Assembly: GCA_963921825.1 (NCBI GenBank)
Contig: OY997589.1
Span: forward strand, 48,308,638 to 48,372,637
DNA from: Erodium maritimum
Lineage: Eukaryota; Streptophyta; Magnoliopsida; Geraniales; Geraniaceae
Reading direction: 5' to 3'
Length of the DNA stretch: 64,000 bases
The position numbers and the translations under genes were made by a program. Positions 45,366 through 56,310 of this stretch are shown here, piece by piece; the first letter of the stretch is position 1; each line of letters begins with the position of its first letter. The notes under the pieces are model-generated. The model was not told the origin of the DNA. It ran no database searches and was given only the letters and a program-made list of their open reading frames with translations.

Positions 45366-45737
45366 TTGAAAGGGTCAATCTTCCACCTACAAGATATGGT
45401 ATCCGGAGGTGACAATGAAGTCATGGTGGATCACGATGATCCAGCCACCTTTCAAGAAGTCGTGGATGGGCCCGACTCCGAGTTATGGCTGGGAGCCATG
45501 AGGGAGGAAATGCAATCCATGTCGGACAACCGAGTCTGGGAACCGGTTGATCCCATCAATGGTGTGAGGACCATAGGATGCAAATGGATCTTTAAGGTGA
45601 ATATGGACATGGACGGCAACCCTCTGACCTACAAAGCTCAACTGGTGGCGAAAGGTTATAGGCAGATCCAATGGATTGACTATGAGAAAACCTTCTCCTT
45701 AGTGGCTATGGTCAAAATCGATCCAAATTCTTCTTGA
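45366..45737 (+). pseudogene. Copia-B internal 1: reverse transcriptase N-terminal part
   Basis: Runs to SLVAMVKIDPNSS; the shift at KIDPN is the shared frameshift where the family has a VKSI-type reading. Confidence 0.88.
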
Positions 45738-45771
45738 CATAACTGCGTATCATAAATACGAGATATGGCAA

Positions 45772-46353
45772 GTGGATGTCAAAACCGCTTTCCTAAATGG
45801 AAATTTGACTGAGTACGTTTGTATGTCTCGGCCCAAAGGTTTTGACGATCCGAAGAATAAAGGAAAGATTTATAAGTTGTTGAAATCCATTTATGGATTG
45901 AAACGAACTTCTCGGAGTTGGATCCTTCGTTTTGATGAAGCTGTAATTGGATTTGGCTTAATCAAGAACGAGGATGAATCTTGCGTTTATAAGAAGGCTA
46001 GTGGGAGCAATATTACCTTTCTGGTTCTCATTGAAAACGACATCCCAACCTTGCACGAGACTAAAGCTTGGTTGAGGAAGTGTTTTTCAATAAAGGACTT
46101 AGGTGATGCTTCTCATATCTTAAGGATTAAGATATGTAGAGATCGCACCAAGAGAGTCTTGGATTTAAGTCAGGGAACCTATGTGAACAAGGCATTGAGT
46201 AGGTTCTTAATGCTCGATTCAAAGAAAGGACTCTTACCCACTAGTCATGGCATTCATCTCAGCAAGACTCAGTGTCCTAAGACACCTGATGAGCTGAAAA
46301 GGATGATGAGAATCCTATGCGCCTGGGGGCAGGATCGATCATATATGCCATGA
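45772..46353 (+). pseudogene. Copia-B internal 1: reverse transcriptase lacking YVDD
   Basis: VKTAFLNGNLTEYVCM, KSIYGLKRTSRSW, then FLVLIENDIPTL; the deletion junction is at about 46026-46032, identical to Copia-A. Confidence 0.92.
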
Positions 46354-46591
46354 CATGTATGAGACCAGACGTCTCGTAAGCCTTATGATGTACCAGTAGA
46401 CATCATTCTAACCCGGGGGAAAGATGATGCTGAACTAGTCGTCGAAGGATGAGTAGACGGTAGTTTTCCAAGACAAATCCAGACGACTTTAGAAGTCAAT
46501 CAGGATATGTGTTTACGCTGAATGGCAGAGCTTTAGCTGGGAGAGCGTAAAGCAAGATACCATTGCCGAATCTACGACAGAGGCCAAGTAC

Positions 46592-46789
46592 ATGGATGCT
46601 GCAGAGGCAGCTAAGGAGGCTATGTGGATTTGGAAATTCATGGCAGGGCTGGGTGTAATTAAAAACCCATCCAGCCCGGTGAATCCATCTTGCGACAACA
46701 CAAGGGCCATTGCGCAAGCTAAAAGCCTAGATCGTATAACAAATCCAAACATGTACTGCGGCGTATCCACCTCATCAGATAAATACTGA
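46592..46789 (+). pseudogene. Copia-B internal 1: RNase H end
   Basis: MDAAEAAKEAMWIWKF and CDNTRAIAQAKS; followed by the polypurine tract at about 46930-46940. Confidence 0.85.
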
Positions 46790-46940
46790 ACTGAGGTGAA
46801 GTGAAGATATACGATATTGCAACAGATGATAACATAGCCAACCCTTTGACAAAGGCAGTGTCACTGCCTGAACATGTTAGACATGTAAAGTCGATGGGGA
46901 CATATTGGAGTTTAGATTGGAACTAGGGCAAGTGGGAGAT

Positions 46941-48629
46941 TGTTAGTCTTAGTGCCCGTAGTTCAATCCTAAATGTCCAAATGTATATATCATCGTTAGC
47001 AATAAAATTAAAGCGGCTTTATATTACTTATGTGTTGGAGTAATATATCGATGTGTGCTCTGATCTATGCCCACAATGCGAATAGAACCATAGATCGAGA
47101 TAGATCACACTCGATGGGTCCCTAGTCAACAAAGCTTCACTAGAAGCGACTAGTATTAAAGATGGCTCTTTATGGCTTACGTTCTGTTAGTCATTGGAAT
47201 GGGATTCCGGAGTCTGATCATAGATATCATGTGGGACATGATATTGGACGACCCGCCCTGAATATGTGTCATAGATTAAGTCATGAACATATTCAGTGTT
47301 GTAGCTTGTCATGTATCCTTAGACCAAGGAGTCTTTGTGATCGCTATGTAGTCAACAACTAAGTTTGACCTGAGCCTAACGTTGTCCGTAACAGGGCTTC
47401 CATAACGGCCAGGATTGGCTTAGGGACAGGCTACATGAGTGACACGAAAGACGGCTAAGGTATTTATCCCTCATACTAAGGTATGGGAAAGATATCGGTT
47501 CTCGGCCACTTGATCGAGAGTGACTGGAAGAATAGCATGGCCATGCACATGATACTGGGTATCATATCTTCAGTCATCTCACATATCAAGGAACGGTGAT
47601 TGAGAATAATAAGGATGACGGCTCTATGCCTTATCTCAATCAGGATATCGGAGATAAAAGGATAATGACAGGGACGACGGAAAGGTTAGAATCGACAGGG
47701 TCGATTCGTTATGTAGTGTCAGGCAATACTAAAGTCTCGTTAGTTGCCACTTAAATAGGATCAAGTAAAATGGGATTTTACGTTGATCTATTGATATGCA
47801 TAAACCTAAGGGTCACACCGGAGGATGAAACTCATTGACACATTTATGGAGAATGGGCAAAAGGGAGTTGTCTCGGGACATGACCAAAACTGGGTTTTGG
47901 GTCATGCGCCCGTAAGGGAATAGGACTTTACGGATCGAGACAAGGCTTGGAGTCTTGGGAATGATCGCGTCGGATAATGTTGGACATTTCCGGTATGGAA
48001 GGCATGGAGGCGATGAGCGAATCACGGGACCTCGTTGGAAATGGCCACGGGCCATGTTCCAAGAGGCCCATGAAAGGCCCATGCAACCAAGGCCCATGGA
48101 ACTAATTAATCAAGTCTTGATTAATTAGTACTAAGTAAGCAAGACAAGGATTAAGGTGTTGGTGATTCACCACCTAACCCAATCTTGTCTTGCCATACTT
48201 TGTCCTATTTACACCTTACTTGACACCATACTTGTCCCATGCCTTTAGTTGGACAAGTATGAGTTTTGTTATGTTTAAGTCATCTTTTTTCAACATAACA
48301 AACACAAGACAAGAATAGGAAACACATTTTTCTCTCCCTCTTCCATGGCCATTTCGGGTTTGGCTAGTTTCCACCTCCTTGTTTGTGTTCTTGAGTCCTC
48401 AAAGAGAAGAAGTACGTGGCTTTGATTCCCATGTGGATACGTAGGCGTCTTGGAGACTCAAGTCAATCATTCGTTAACCGGTGTTCTTGTTTTGGTAAGA
48501 ACTAGTGCTGAATTTTTCTCTTGTGAATCCATTCTTTGTTAGTTGTTTCATGGTTTTAATCGTCTCTTGGTTTTCATTGATTTTCCGCTGCGAGTTGGTT
48601 CATCTCCAACCCTACCTCGAGACCTAACA
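46941..48629 (+). repeat. Copia-B LTR2 (shared middle LTR)
   Basis: Preceded by a polypurine tract and followed by an internal-2 start lacking leader and gag. The join GACCTAACAGTGG|CAACTG shares GTGG with both parents. Confidence 0.95.
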
Positions 48630-51513
48630 GTGGCAACTGCTGTAGGATCCATGAGTCTTGCTTTGCCAAGAGGCCTTGTCTTAGTACTGTATAATGTATA
48701 TTGCATACCTACTTTTAGTAGGAATATTATATTTGTATCCGTGTTTGACAAGGAAGGATATAATGTTAATATTGGAAATGGAGTTTTCAATGTTCTATGC
48801 AATGATATGTTTTATACCAGTACTGACTTGGTTGGAGGATTGTACATATTAGATATGGGTAACAATGCCTCAAGTTCTATATATTCCGTTAATACCAAGA
48901 GGTCTAAATCCAACGATTTAAACCTAACTCTGTTAAGGCACTGTCATTTAGGTCGCATAAACAAGAAGCACCTATCAGCACTTCAGAAGTGCTGACTTTC
49001 AGGTTCATTCGAATTCCATTCGATCGATAGGTGCAAGGTTTGTTTGATGGGAAAAATGACTAAAGTGTCCTTTTATCGGTCGCGATGAAAGGGCGGGTGA
49101 ATTATTGGGGCTGATACACTCGAATGTGTGTAGACCAATAAGTTCACTTGCCAGGAGGGGTTTTAACTTCTTTATCACATTTACTGATGATTACAGTAAA
49201 TATGGTTATGTCTATTCGCTGAGACATAAGTCTGAAGCTTTTGATAAATTCAAAAGTTTAAGACTAAAGTAGAAAACCAGCTCGACAAAGGTATTAAGGC
49301 ACGTCGATTGGATCGAGGTGGAAAATACTTGACCACAGAGTTATTAGATCATCTAAAAGAGAATGGGATCCTTTTGGAATGGACTCCTCCTGGGACACTG
49401 TAGTTGAAAGGTGTAGCCAAACAGAGAAATCGGACATTGTTAGACAATGGTTCGTTTCATGATTAGTTGGACTGATCTCCCAATCTCTTTCAGGGGTTAT
49501 GCTCTAGAGACGACTGCATTCATAGTGAATCGGGCTTCGACAAGGGTGTGGAAGGGACACCATTTTAAAAATGGAACGGGATGATGCCCGCTTTGTCCTT
49601 CCTAAAGATTTGTGGTTGCGAGGCTTATGTGAAACATTTGGTTTCGACTAAGCTCGAACCAAGATCTGAGATATGCACCTTCGTGTGGTATCCCAAAGCA
49701 ACAAGGGGATACTACTTCTACAATCCCAGTGAGAACATGGTGTTCGTCGCTTGGGGTGGGGTCTTTATGGAAAAGGAGTTTTGTTTCCAAATACGTCATT
49801 GGGAGGATTATGCATCACGAAGAAATTCAGGATGGTACAGATCTGTCTAAACCAATTGGCAACCCAGTAGAAAGGAGCCAGAGATTGTCGTAGAGTAAGA
49901 ACCAATTCCTGTTACAATTCCGGAAGGTCCAAGGCGATTTGAAAGGATCAATCTTCCACCTCCAAGATATGGTATCCAGAGGTGACAATGAAGTCATGGT
50001 GGATCACGATGATCCAGCCACCTTTCAGGAAGTCGTGGATGGGCCCAACAACGAGTTATGGCTGGGAGCCATGATGGAGGAAATGCAATCCATGTCGGAC
50101 AACCGAGTCTGGGAACCGGTTGATCCCATCAATGGTGTGAGAACCATCGGATGCAAATGGATCTTCAAGGTGAAGATGGACATGGACGGCAACCCTCTGA
50201 CCTACAAAGCTCAACTGGTGGCGAAAGGTTATAGGCAGATCCAATGGATTGACTATGAGAAAACCTTCTCCTTAGTGGCTATGGTCAAAATCGATCCAAA
50301 TTCTTCTTGACATAACTGCGTATCATAATTACGAGATATGGAAAGTGGATGTCAAAACCGCTTTCCTAAATGGAAATTTGACTGAGTACGTTTGTATGTC
50401 TCGGCCCAAAGGTTTTGACGATCCGAAGAATAAAGGAAAGATTTATAAGTTGTTGAAATCCATTTATGGATTGAAACGAACTTCTCGGAGTTGGATCCTT
50501 CGTTTTGATGAAGCTCTAATTGGATTTGGCTTAACCAAGAACGAGGATGAATCTTGCGTTTATAAGAAGGCTAGTGGGAGCAAGATTACCTTTCTGGTTC
50601 CCATTGAAAACGACATCCCAACCTTGCACGAGACTAAAGCTTGGTTGAGGAAGTGTTTTTCAATAAAGGACTTAGGCGATGCTTCTTATATCTTAAGGAT
50701 TAAGATATGTAGAGATCGCACCAAGAGGGTCTTGGATTTAAGTCAGGGAACCTATGTGAACAAGGCATTGAGTAGGTTCTTAATGCTCGATTCAAAGAAA
50801 GGACTCTTACCCACTAGTCAGGGCATTCATCTCAGCAAGACTCAGTGTCCTAAGACACCTGATGAGCTGAAAAGGATGATGAAAATCCTATGCGCCTGGG
50901 GGCAGGATCGATCATATCTGCCATGACATGTATGAGACCAGACGTCTCGTAAGCCTTATGTTGTACCAGTACACATCATTCTAACCCGGGGGAAAGATGA
51001 TGCTGAACTAGTCGTCGAAGGATAAGTAGACGCTAGTTTTCCAAGACAAATCCAGATGACTTTAGAAGTCAGTCAGGATATGTGTTTACGCTGAATGGCA
51101 GAGCTTTAGCTGGGAGAGCGTAAAGCAAGATACCATTGTCGAATCTACGATAGAGGCCAAGTACATGGATGCTGCAGAGGCAGCTAAAGAGGCTATGTGG
51201 ATTTGGAAATTCATGGCAGGGCTGGGTGTAATTAAAAACCCATCCAGCCCGGTGAATCCATCTTGCGACAACACAAGGGCCATTGTGCAAGCTAAAAGCC
51301 TAGATCGTATAACAAATCCAAACATGTACTGCGGCGTATACACCTTATCAGATAAATACTGAACTGAGGTGAAGTGAAGATAACCGATATTGCAACAGAT
51401 GATAACATAGCCAACCGTTTGACTAAGGCAATGTCACTGCCTGAACATGTTAGACATGTAAAGTCGATGGGGACATATTGGAGTTTAGATTGGAACTAGG
51501 GAAAGTGGGAGAT
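48630..51513 (+). pseudogene. Copia-B internal 2: truncated, begins in the pre-integrase region
   Basis: Starts at GTGGCAACTGCTGTAGG, which is position 44054 in internal 1, so about 2.2 kb (primer-binding site to protease) is gone. Remaining pieces: pre-integrase (to 48995), integrase end (49581-49850), reverse transcriptase N-part (49939-50310), reverse transcriptase without YVDD (50345-50926, FLVPIENDIP), RNase H end (51165-51362), polypurine tract about 51503-51513. Confidence 0.9.
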
Positions 51514-53201
51514 TGTTAGTCTTAGTGCCCGTAGTTCAATCCTAAATGTCTAAATGTATATATCATCGTTAGCAATAAAATTAAAGCGGATTTATATTAC
51601 TTATGTGTTGGAGTAATATATCGATGTGTGCTCTGATCTATGCCCACAATGCGAATAGAACCATAGATCGAGATAGATCACACTCGATGGGTCCCTAGTC
51701 AACAAAGCTTCACTAGAAGCGACTAGTATGAAAGATGGCTCTTTATGGCTTACGTTCTGTTAGTCATTGGAATGGGATTCTGGAGTCTGATCATAGATAT
51801 CATGTGGGACATGATATGGGACGACCCGCCCCGAATATGTGTCATAGATTAAGTCATGAACATATTCAGTGTTATAGCTTGTCATGTATCCTTAGACCAA
51901 GGAGTCTTTGTGATCGCTATGTAGTTAACAACTGAGTTTGACCTGAGCCTAACGTTGTCCGTAACAGGGCTTCCATAACGGCCAGGATTGGCTTGGGGAC
52001 GGGCTACATGAGTGACACGAAAGGCGGCTAAGGGATTTATCCCTCATACTAAGGTATGGGAAAGATATCGGTTCTCGGCCGCTTGATCGAGAGTGACTGG
52101 AAGAATAGCATGGCCATGCACATGATACTGGGTATCATATCTTCAGTCATCTCACATATCAAGGAAGGGTGATTGAGAATAATATGGATGACGGCTCTGT
52201 GCCTTAACTCAATCAGGATATCGGAGATAAAAGGATAATGACAGGGACGATGGAAAGGTTAGAATCGACAGGGTCGATTCGCTATGCAGTGTCAGGCAAT
52301 ACTAAAGTCTCGTTAGTTGCCACTTAAATAGGATCAAGTAAAATGGGATTTTACGTTGATCTATTGACATGCATAAACCTAAGGGTCACACCGGAGGATG
52401 AAACTCATTGACACATTTATGGAGAATGGCCAAAAGGGAGTTGTCTCGGGACATGACCAAAACTGGGTTTTGGGTCATGTGCCCGTAAGTGAATAGGACT
52501 TTACGGATCGAGACAAGGCTTGGAGTCTTGGGATTGATCGCGTCGGATAATGTTGGACATTTCCGGTATGGAAGGCTTGGAGACGATGAGCGAATCACGG
52601 GACCTCGTTGGAAATGGCCACGGGTCATGTTCCAAGAGGCCCATGAAAGACCCATGCAACCAAGGCCCATGGAACTAATTAATCAAGTCTTGATTAATTA
52701 GTACTAAGTAAGCAAGACAAAGATTAAGGTGTTGGTGATTCACCACCTAACCCAATCTTGTCATGCCATACTTTGTCCTATTTACACCTTACTTGACACC
52801 ATACTTGTCCCATGCCTTTAGTTGGACAAGTATGGGTTTTGTTATGTTTAAGTCATCTTTTTTCAACATAACAAACACAAGACAAGAATAGGAAACACAT
52901 TTTCTCTCCCTCTTCCATGGCCATTTCGGGTTTGGCTAGTTTCCACCTCCATTTTTGTGTTCTTGAGTCCTCAAAGAGAAGAACTACGTGGCTTGGATTC
53001 CCATGTGGATACGTAGGCGTCTTGGAGACTCAAGCCAATCATTCGTTAACCGGTGTTCTTGTTTTGGTAAGAGATAGTGCTGAATTTTTCTCTTGTGAAT
53101 CCATTCTTTGTTAGTTGTTTCATGGTTTTAATCGTCTCTTGGTTTTCATTGATTTTCCGCTGCGAGTTGGTTCATCTCCAACCCTAACTCGAGACCCAAC
53201 A
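51514..53201 (+). repeat. Copia-B LTR3
   Basis: 1,688 bp, ends GAGACCCAACA. Its end matches Copia-A (CCCAACA) rather than LTR1 and LTR2 (CCTAACA). Confidence 0.95.
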
Positions 53202-53206
53202 CTGAG

Positions 53207-53730
53207 AGCCCGTTTTATTATTGTTGAGTCTTGGGTGGCCATGAGAGCCCGTGTTATTATTCGTGTTTGGGTGGCCATGAGAGCCCGTACTTTACTGTTG
53301 GTGTTTTAGCTGTCTTACGAGTTAGAGTCTCGGTAAGTTGCAAGCGTGTTTTATTGTTGAGTTTTGGGTGGCCATGAGTGCCCGTGGGGTCGTTGGACCC
53401 GTATCTTTACCTTTGGTGTCTTGGGTGGCCATGAGTGCCCGTGTCTTACTGTTGATGTTTTGGGGTGGCCGTGAATGCCGTGGGGTTGTTGAACCCGAGT
53501 CTTGACCGTTGGTGTGTCTTGAGTGGCCGTGAGTGCCGTGGGGTTGTTGAACCCGAGTCTTGACCGTTGGTGTGTCTTGAGTGGCAGTGAGTTCCGTGGG
53601 GTCGTTGAACCCGAGTCTTGATCGTTGGTGTGTCTTGAGTGGCAGTGATTGCCTGTGGGGTTGTTGAACCCGAGTCTTGATTGTTGAGGTGTCTTGAGTG
53701 GCCTTGAGTGCCTGTGTTGTCGAACTTGCT
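53207..53730 (+). repeat. LARD-D tandem repeats, family 1
   Basis: About 10 units of roughly 40-65 bp with GGTGGCC(A/G)TGAGTGCC. The later units share GTTGAACCCGAGTCTTGA. Confidence 0.85.
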
Positions 53731-53766
53731 TATGATTGTGTTTGTGATTGTGACTGTGATTGTGGT

Positions 53767-54015
53767 TGCCTGAGTGAGAGAGGTTAGTGAGACAGGTCGA
53801 CCGCCTGGCCTGAGTGGTTCGGCAAAGCGCGTGAGTGAGAGAGGTTACTGAGACAGGTCGACCGCCTGGCCTGAGTGGTTTGGCAATGCGCGTGAGTGAG
53901 ACAGGTCGACCGCCTGGCCTGAGTGGTTCGGCAAAGCGCGTGAGTGAGACAGGTTACTGAGATAGGTCGACCGTCTGGCCTGAGTGGTTCGGCAAAGCGC
54001 GTGAGTGAGGGAGGT
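53767..54015 (+). repeat. LARD-D tandem repeats, family 2
   Basis: Four units of about 50-65 bp with ACAGGTCGACCG(C/T)CTGGCC, then GGCAAAGCGCGTGAGTGAG. A single unit is recognisable in LARD-A (about 2820-2880, inverse), so this block expanded in LARD-D. Confidence 0.9.
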
Positions 54016-54326
54016 TACTGAGCAGCTGGTTTGCGATCCTTTGTGATCTTGTTTGGTGTGTGATCCTTTGTGATTTGTTTGGTGTGCGATTCTTTGTGAT
54101 CTTGTTTGGCGTCGTGTAGTCTTTCTGTCGTGTCCTTGGAGGAGGTCGTCGATAGTTGTGTCGGGTCTACATTGTGTTATCGAGCGTTGAGTCTGTTGAG
54201 GAAAGTAACGGGTTGTGGGTCAGTTAGGTACTTGAGTTGGGGACTGTAGTCCCGGTGTTGGGTTTGGTTCTATTGTTACTAGCTTTTTCTGCTAATTATG
54301 CCGTAGTCAGTCTGTTATCCGTGGTA

Positions 54327-54363
54327 GTGAGCGAACGCTCACCCCTAGCTGCTTTTCCTACAG
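54327..54363 (+). promoter_or_regulatory. LARD-D predicted 3' splice site with hairpin
   Basis: GTGAGCG-AA-CGCTCAC hairpin, CTAGCTG, then TTTTCCTACAG ending at 54363. Confidence 0.5.
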
Positions 54364-54620
54364 GTACTGTTCGTGGGACGGACTAGGTGAGCTTCTCGAA
54401 GCTTGTGGAGCTAGGAGCGGAGTCCGGATTTTGTTTTTCAGTCTAGTGACGGATACCTTGTACTTTTGTCCACTTGTTGGGACGTGTTTTAAACTGTAAT
54501 TATTATTTTGTTGAACCAACTGGTATTTTAAAGTGTTTAATGAAAACAGGTTTCAAGTGCTTTTATGTTTTTTAAAACGTTCGCGTCCCTAGTTCGGTTT
54601 ACTGAAATTGGGGCGTGACA

Positions 54621-55870
54621 GGTCCAAAGGTAATTAATCCACCCATAGCTGTAACACCTCAGTGCCTTACATATTCCCCACATCAAACACAACCCCTAGA
54701 TCCCCAATCCCCACAAAAAACCCAGGGTGAATCCACCATCTGATTGTTCTTCTTGGGTCACAAACCCACAACACCAGCAAAATTGCTCAGTTCCGATGTC
54801 TACCACTTCACCATTCATACCATAAAACGTCCAACCCCCACAAAACCTAAACCTGATACAAAACCCACACCAACAACCACATATTGGCCAAGGATTCACT
54901 GTTCCTTTCCCTCAGACAGCTTACTCAGTCCCCCCCCCCCCCAAAAAAAAAATTCCCAACCCTTATATGGAATTCTTTCCTCAGATGATGCATGCTCAGA
55001 TGCCTTTTCCATACAACCAGCAAGGGTTTCAGCCAATCCCAATCCCTCAGCCACCTCAGATGATGCAGGGTTACCCACAAAACAAATATGAATGATCTGA
55101 CCTTCAAGACCCCCAACTTGGTTTTCCCTTTGTTTGATGGAAATGGTGTGAAACACTAGATAAGGAAGTGTAATGTTTATTTCTAGTACTGTTCCATTCC
55201 TGAGGAACACAAAGTGAGGGTGGCTTCATTGCATATGAATGGTGCAACTGAATACTGGTATGCTGAATATTACTTTGGTAGAGGAATCATACCTTGGGAG
55301 AGGTTTTGTCAGGACTTATCACTAAACTATGAAGAGGTTGGCCATTCAGATATGGAGAGTGCGTTTAAAAAGTTGAAGCAAGAGGGTTCATTGAGTGATT
55401 ATGATGATAAGTTTGAAGAATTGAGGTTACTGGTGCTGACTAGGGATCCCCATTATTCTGAAGCCTATTTTGTCTCAAATTATGTGGTTGGTTTGAATCC
55501 TAAGTTAGAGGTAAAGGTTTTAATGTATGACCCTCAAACCTTGTCTCAAGCTATGCAAAGAAGGTGGAACACAAGATCAAAGTCAAAACATCAATGCCTA
55601 TTACTTCTTCATATGGTCATTCTAACTACAGACCAAGGCCCCAACAAGCTCCACAACATTTGCAACACCAACATCCTAGACACTCATCTTCTACTGTTCC
55701 CTTCACTAAGGTTCATCCTCAGGTTTTTGATGAACAAAAGAGGAGAGGCCTCTGTTATACTTGTCCAGCTAAATGTACAAAGGACCATGTCTGTCCCAAC
55801 AAGCATAAACTGTATCAGATTACTACTGATTATGGGGAACCTGAACTGCTCCAATTAAGTACTGAGGAAC
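54621..55870 (+). pseudogene. Gypsy-2 gag, remainder
   Basis: Resumes the gag frame at the duplicated GGTCC (GPKVINPPI). After several stops the gag domain is clear from 55214: HMNGATEYWYAEYYF, WERFCQDLS and FKKLKQEGSLSDYDDKFEEL. A frameshift near 55560 leads into the linker. Confidence 0.85.
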
Positions 55871-56310
55871 CCTCTATTGAAGAACTACCTCAGCCTGAAT
55901 TATGTATACTATCCCATGAAGCTTTTGGTCATATGGTGCATATCAACCAAGCAAAGTCTATAATAATTAATGGTAGCACCCTCAACACTTCTATTACCAT
56001 ACTAGTGGATATTGGAGCCACTAGACCCTTTATGGATCAAGCGACTGCATCTAAATTGGGTTTAACTGTGTTTGTTGGCCCTAAAGTTTTGGTTAAGATG
56101 GGAAATGGTCAAGTTCAACATTGCACTGCAGTTGCAAAAATCTCTTGGGTTATACATGATCTGACCTTGGTTTGGGAGTTCTTGGTTATGCCATTGGGGG
56201 GCTTTCACATGGTTTTGGGAGTGGATTGGCTCCAAACTGTGAGTCTCATTGAGCTGGACTATGGTGCAAGATCTATCACTATTTTCTGGGGCAACGAAAG
56301 GTTACATTGA
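55564..56310 (+). pseudogene. Gypsy-2 zinc knuckle and protease
   Basis: Proline/His-rich linker, then CYTCPAKCTKDHVC (knuckle-like), then ILVDIGATRPFMD, where a working aspartic protease has DSGAT; the Ser is Ile here. The block ends VLGVDWLQ, the normal protease end, in a stop at 56308. Confidence 0.85.

Larger units (their letters stand above)
40166..53201 (+). mobile_element. Copia-B: tandem copia array (three LTRs, two internal regions)
   Basis: TSD CTGAG at 40161-40165 and 53202-53206 flanks the whole 13-kb block, so it behaves as one insertion. Order: LTR1 40166-41854, internal 1 41855-46940, LTR2 46941-48629, internal 2 48630-51513, LTR3 51514-53201. Internal 2 lacks the primer-binding site, leader, gag and protease: LTR2 is joined directly to sequence matching 44054. 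Both internals carry the family's missing YVDD. The LTRs differ from each other at many scattered sites, so the array is older than Copia-A. Such arrays usually arise by unequal recombination between LTRs of neighbouring or sister copies. Confidence 0.95.
29863..54620 (+). mobile_element. LARD-D: complete solo long LTR, carrying two copia insertions
   Basis: TSD GGTCC at 29858-29862 and 54621-54625. It starts TGTAATAACC (TGTAAT at 29863-29868, then from 38322) and ends GGGGCGTGACA. Its own sequence is 29863-29868, 38322-40165 and 53207-54620, about 3.26 kb. Signals: TATAAA at 38954-38959, donor CTACG|GTGAG (GT 39056-39057), internal exon 39668-39760, acceptor ending at 54363. A single TG...CA unit with its own TSD and no internal domain fits a solo LTR left by recombination of a long-LTR element. 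This is the only copy that shows both termini and a perfect 5-bp TSD, so it is the family reference here. Confidence 0.92.

Noticed and set aside
53767..54015. Regularly spaced repeats that look like a CRISPR array
   Set aside because: The units are contiguous degenerate repeats without unique spacers, inside a plant LTR; no cas genes and a eukaryotic context.
29858..54625. LARD-D as a complete two-LTR LARD element
   Set aside because: No direct repeat of its own ends, no primer-binding site and a single TG...CA unit between TSDs; a solo LTR explains it better.
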